A DNA stretch of 7,791 nucleotides from positions 12,434-20,224 of the forward strand of contig MGNX01000010.1 of assembly GCA_001796935.1 (NCBI GenBank), given 5' to 3'. Shown here one piece after another: positions 6,591-7,791 of the stretch; positions within the stretch are counted from its first letter, which is position 1, and each line of letters begins with the position of its first letter. The notes under the pieces were generated by a model. It worked only from the letters and a program-made list of their open reading frames with translations, had not been told where the DNA came from and did not search any database. The translations under genes were made by a program, and so were the position numbers. The stretch comes from Chloroflexi bacterium RBG_16_60_22. GTDB taxonomy: Bacteria > Chloroflexota > Dehalococcoidia > Dehalococcoidales > RBG-16-60-22.

Positions 6591-7256
6591 CTACTCCTTC
6601 AGTACATACCCGACGCCGCGGACGGTGTGAATCAACCGGGGCCGTCCGCCGGCCTCCAGCTTCGACCTCAAGTAGCGCACGTAGACCTCGATGACGTTGG
6701 ACTCGCCCTCGAAGTTGTAGCCCCAGACCCGCTCGTAAATCAGGTCACGCTTGAGCACCTGCCGGGGATGGCGCAGGAAAAGCTCCAGGAGGTGGAACTC
6801 CTGGGCGGTCAGCTCGATGAGTCCGCCACCCCGCCTGACCTCGCGGGTGGCCGTGTCCAGCGAAAGGTCCCCGAAGCGCAGGGTTTCCCCCTCCCGGGGC
6901 TGGCGGCGCCGCAGCAGCGCCCGCACCCTGGCCAGCAGCTCGTCGAAGGCAAAGGGCTTCACCAGGTAGTCATCGGCGCCGCTATCCAGGCCGGTCACCT
7001 TATCGGCCACCGTGCCCTTGGCGGTCAGCATGATAATGGGGATATCGCTGCCTTCCCTCAGGCGCCGCGCCACCTCGAACCCGTCCGTCCCGGGCATCAT
7101 GATGTCCAGCACCACCAGGTCCGGCGCCACGTCCCGGGCTTTAGCCAGCGCCTCGCGGCCGTCCGCCGCCGTGTCCACGGTGTAGCCCTCGTAGGCCAGG
7201 CCCCGCCTGACGAAGCTGACAATCTCGGGGTCGTCATCCACGACCAGAATACGCAT
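6591..7256 (-). CDS. OmpR/PhoB-family response regulator
   Basis: Encodes 221 residues, the normal family size. The receiver domain (about 1-115) has the acidic pair Asp7/Asp8, the phosphorylation site Asp51 in VVLDIMMPG, Thr78 and Lys100 in LVKPF, all intact. The winged-helix DNA-binding domain (about 125-220) shows LTAQEFHLLELFLRHP, the recognition-helix region SNVIEVYVRYLRSKL, and the ending HTVRGVGYVLKE. The start has GGGAG (7265-7269) 8 bases upstream. It is first in the - strand block, directly before its kinase, and transcribed from the promoter at 7294-7322. Proteins of this class bind as dimers to direct repeats about 11 bases apart. Two such arrays in this window (7345-7388 and 5164-5207) are the obvious candidate targets, giving autoregulation and control of the PDZ gene and ccmE. 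Confidence 0.97.
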   Translation of the reverse strand: MRILVVDDDPEIVSFVRRGLAYEGYTVDTAADGREALAKARDVAPDLVVLDIMMPGTDGFEVARRLREGSDIPIIMLTAKGTVADKVTGLDSGADDYLVKPFAFDELLARVRALLRRRQPREGETLRFGDLSLDTATREVRRGGGLIELTAQEFHLLELFLRHPRQVLKRDLIYERVWGYNFEGESNVIEVYVRYLRSKLEAGGRPRLIHTVRGVGYVLKE

Positions 7257-7293
7257 TGATTAATCTCCCGCGGGGGCAATAGCACCCAGGTTC

Positions 7294-7322
7294 ATCATAG
7301 ATGGTAAGCGGGGCACGGTCAA
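7294..7322 (-). promoter_or_regulatory. Promoter of the response regulator-kinase operon
   Basis: On the - strand, TTGACC (7317-7322; 5 of 6 to TTGACA) and TATGAT (7294-7299; 5 of 6 to TATAAT) are separated by exactly 17 bases. The expected transcription start is near 7287, about 30 bases before the regulator's start codon. The repeat array at 7345-7388 lies just upstream, where a regulator could act on it. Confidence 0.75.
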
Positions 7323-7344
7323 GTTGCCACCCCTTCGCCATCCC

Positions 7345-7388
7345 TTCTCATCAACTTCTAAGCATTTTCTAATGTTCCCCTAATCTTG
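7345..7388 (+). promoter_or_regulatory. Tandem 11-base repeat array in the divergent regulator/ccmE interval (probable operator)
   Basis: Four adjacent 11-base units occur on the + strand: TTCTCATCAAC (7345-7355), TTCTAAGCATT (7356-7366), TTCTAATGTTC (7367-7377) and CCCTAATCTTG (7378-7388). Against the second unit the others match at 7, 7 and 6 of 11 positions, with TTCTAA best kept. A weaker unit starting TTC may precede at 7334. The array points toward ccmE and ends 17 bases before a TATTAT -10 element, as in PhoB-type activated promoters. It also lies upstream of the regulator's own promoter. Confidence 0.7.
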
Positions 7389-7411
7389 ACCGCAGCGGCC
7401 GCTGATATTAT
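7385..7411 (+). promoter_or_regulatory. Probable activator-dependent promoter of ccmE
   Basis: TATTAT (7406-7411; 5 of 6 to TATAAT) is a good -10. The only -35-like sequence, TTGACC (7386-7391), sits just 14 bases before it, too close for an ordinary promoter, and it overlaps the last unit of the repeat array. This suggests that a bound regulator takes the place of the -35. About 50 bases of leader follow, with a small CCCCG/CGGGG hairpin (7425-7439) before the start. Confidence 0.5.
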
Positions 7412-7462
7412 GGATATAGGTACACCCCGCCTTCCGGGGCGGCGGTGACTGAAAGGCGGATA

Positions 7463-7791
7463 TTGAAGAACCGTAAATTCCTCATCGGCGGGATTATCGT
7501 CGTCGCCGCCATCGGGTATCTCAGCTTCATGGGACTATCCAGCGCGGCCACCTACTACTATGAAGTCAACGAGGTCCTGGCACAGGCCGACTCCCTCCAG
7601 GGGGAGAACGTGCGGGTGCACGGCAGCGTCGAGGCCGGGTCAATCGTCAGCGAAGCGCAGAACACACGGCTGAAGTTCACCCTTAAAGACTACGAAACAG
7701 AGGGCAGCCTGCCGGTGGTTTACGCCGGGGTGGTGCCGGACACTTTCAAGGATGACGCCGAGGTGGTGGTGGAGGGACGGCTGGAGGCGGG
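7463..7791 (+). CDS. ccmE: Cytochrome c maturation heme chaperone CcmE, N-terminal part
   Basis: 109 codons are present and the gene runs off the right edge. Read from the TTG at 7463 the product starts MKNRKFLIGG, with a membrane span at about residues 6-24 as an N-terminal anchor. The CcmE beta-barrel (OB fold) follows: ATYYYEVNEVL (29-39), GENVRVHGSVEAGSIV (47-62), FTLKDY (72-77), LPVVYAGVVPDTF (83-95) and VVVEGRLEAG at the cut. CcmE holds heme on the outer membrane face and passes it to apocytochrome c. The heme-attaching residue (His, or Cys in the variant form) lies beyond the window. The start is not certain: an in-frame GTG at 7445 would add MTERRI. TTG is preferred for the AAAGG just upstream and the usual short charged N-terminus. 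It is probably the first gene of a ccm cluster, divergent from the two-component system. Confidence 0.88.
   Translation, partial: MKNRKFLIGGIIVVAAIGYLSFMGLSSAATYYYEVNEVLAQADSLQGENVRVHGSVEAGSIVSEAQNTRLKFTLKDYETEGSLPVVYAGVVPDTFKDDAEVVVEGRLEA

Noticed and set aside
5271..7259. Open frame of 662 codons on the + strand opposite the kinase and regulator genes
   Set aside because: It is antisense to two intact, fully motif-bearing genes, has low-complexity Pro/Arg/Gln/Gly/His-rich content, no domain and no ribosome site. Long antisense frames are common opposite GC-rich genes.

Overview
The window looks like a fragment of a bacterial chromosome of moderately high GC content. The CcmE N-terminus (a KFLIGG start, then a YYY-x-V stretch) and the set of small envelope proteins resemble what I recall from Chloroflexota, particularly Dehalococcoidia-like genomes. 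That placement is an impression from sequence style, not a computed result. No rRNA, tRNA, CRISPR array, insertion sequence or phage gene is visible.

Left part (1-2953, + strand): the C-terminal half of a hydantoinase A / acetone carboxylase-beta type subunit overlaps by 14 bases with a complete hydantoinase B / acetone carboxylase-alpha type subunit. Together they form an ATP-dependent hydrolase or carboxylase of the HyuA/HyuB family. Facing them on the - strand (3036-3797) is a classical NAD(H)-type short-chain dehydrogenase. This gene mix fits oxidation of a secondary alcohol to a ketone followed by carboxylation, but the substrate cannot be read from the sequence.

Right part (4014-7791): a - strand block reads response regulator, histidine kinase, membrane-anchored PDZ protein, a 57-residue Cys/His-rich membrane protein, and a secreted acidic Gly/His/Met-rich protein. 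It ends in a hairpin terminator. Divergent from the response regulator, on the + strand, starts ccmE (heme chaperone of cytochrome c maturation), cut by the window edge. The block has a good sigma70-type promoter in front of the regulator and a second, near-consensus promoter inside it in front of the 57-residue gene.

The main discovery is a pair of tandem arrays of 11-base direct repeats (consensus near TTCTAAGCATT). One lies between the response regulator and ccmE. The other overlaps the stop codon of the kinase gene and points at the PDZ gene. An 11-base period is what OmpR/PhoB-type dimers bind, so these are probable operators of the local two-component system. They would link ccmE, the PDZ protein and the regulator itself in one regulon. 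An envelope metal, heme or redox stress role is my inference.
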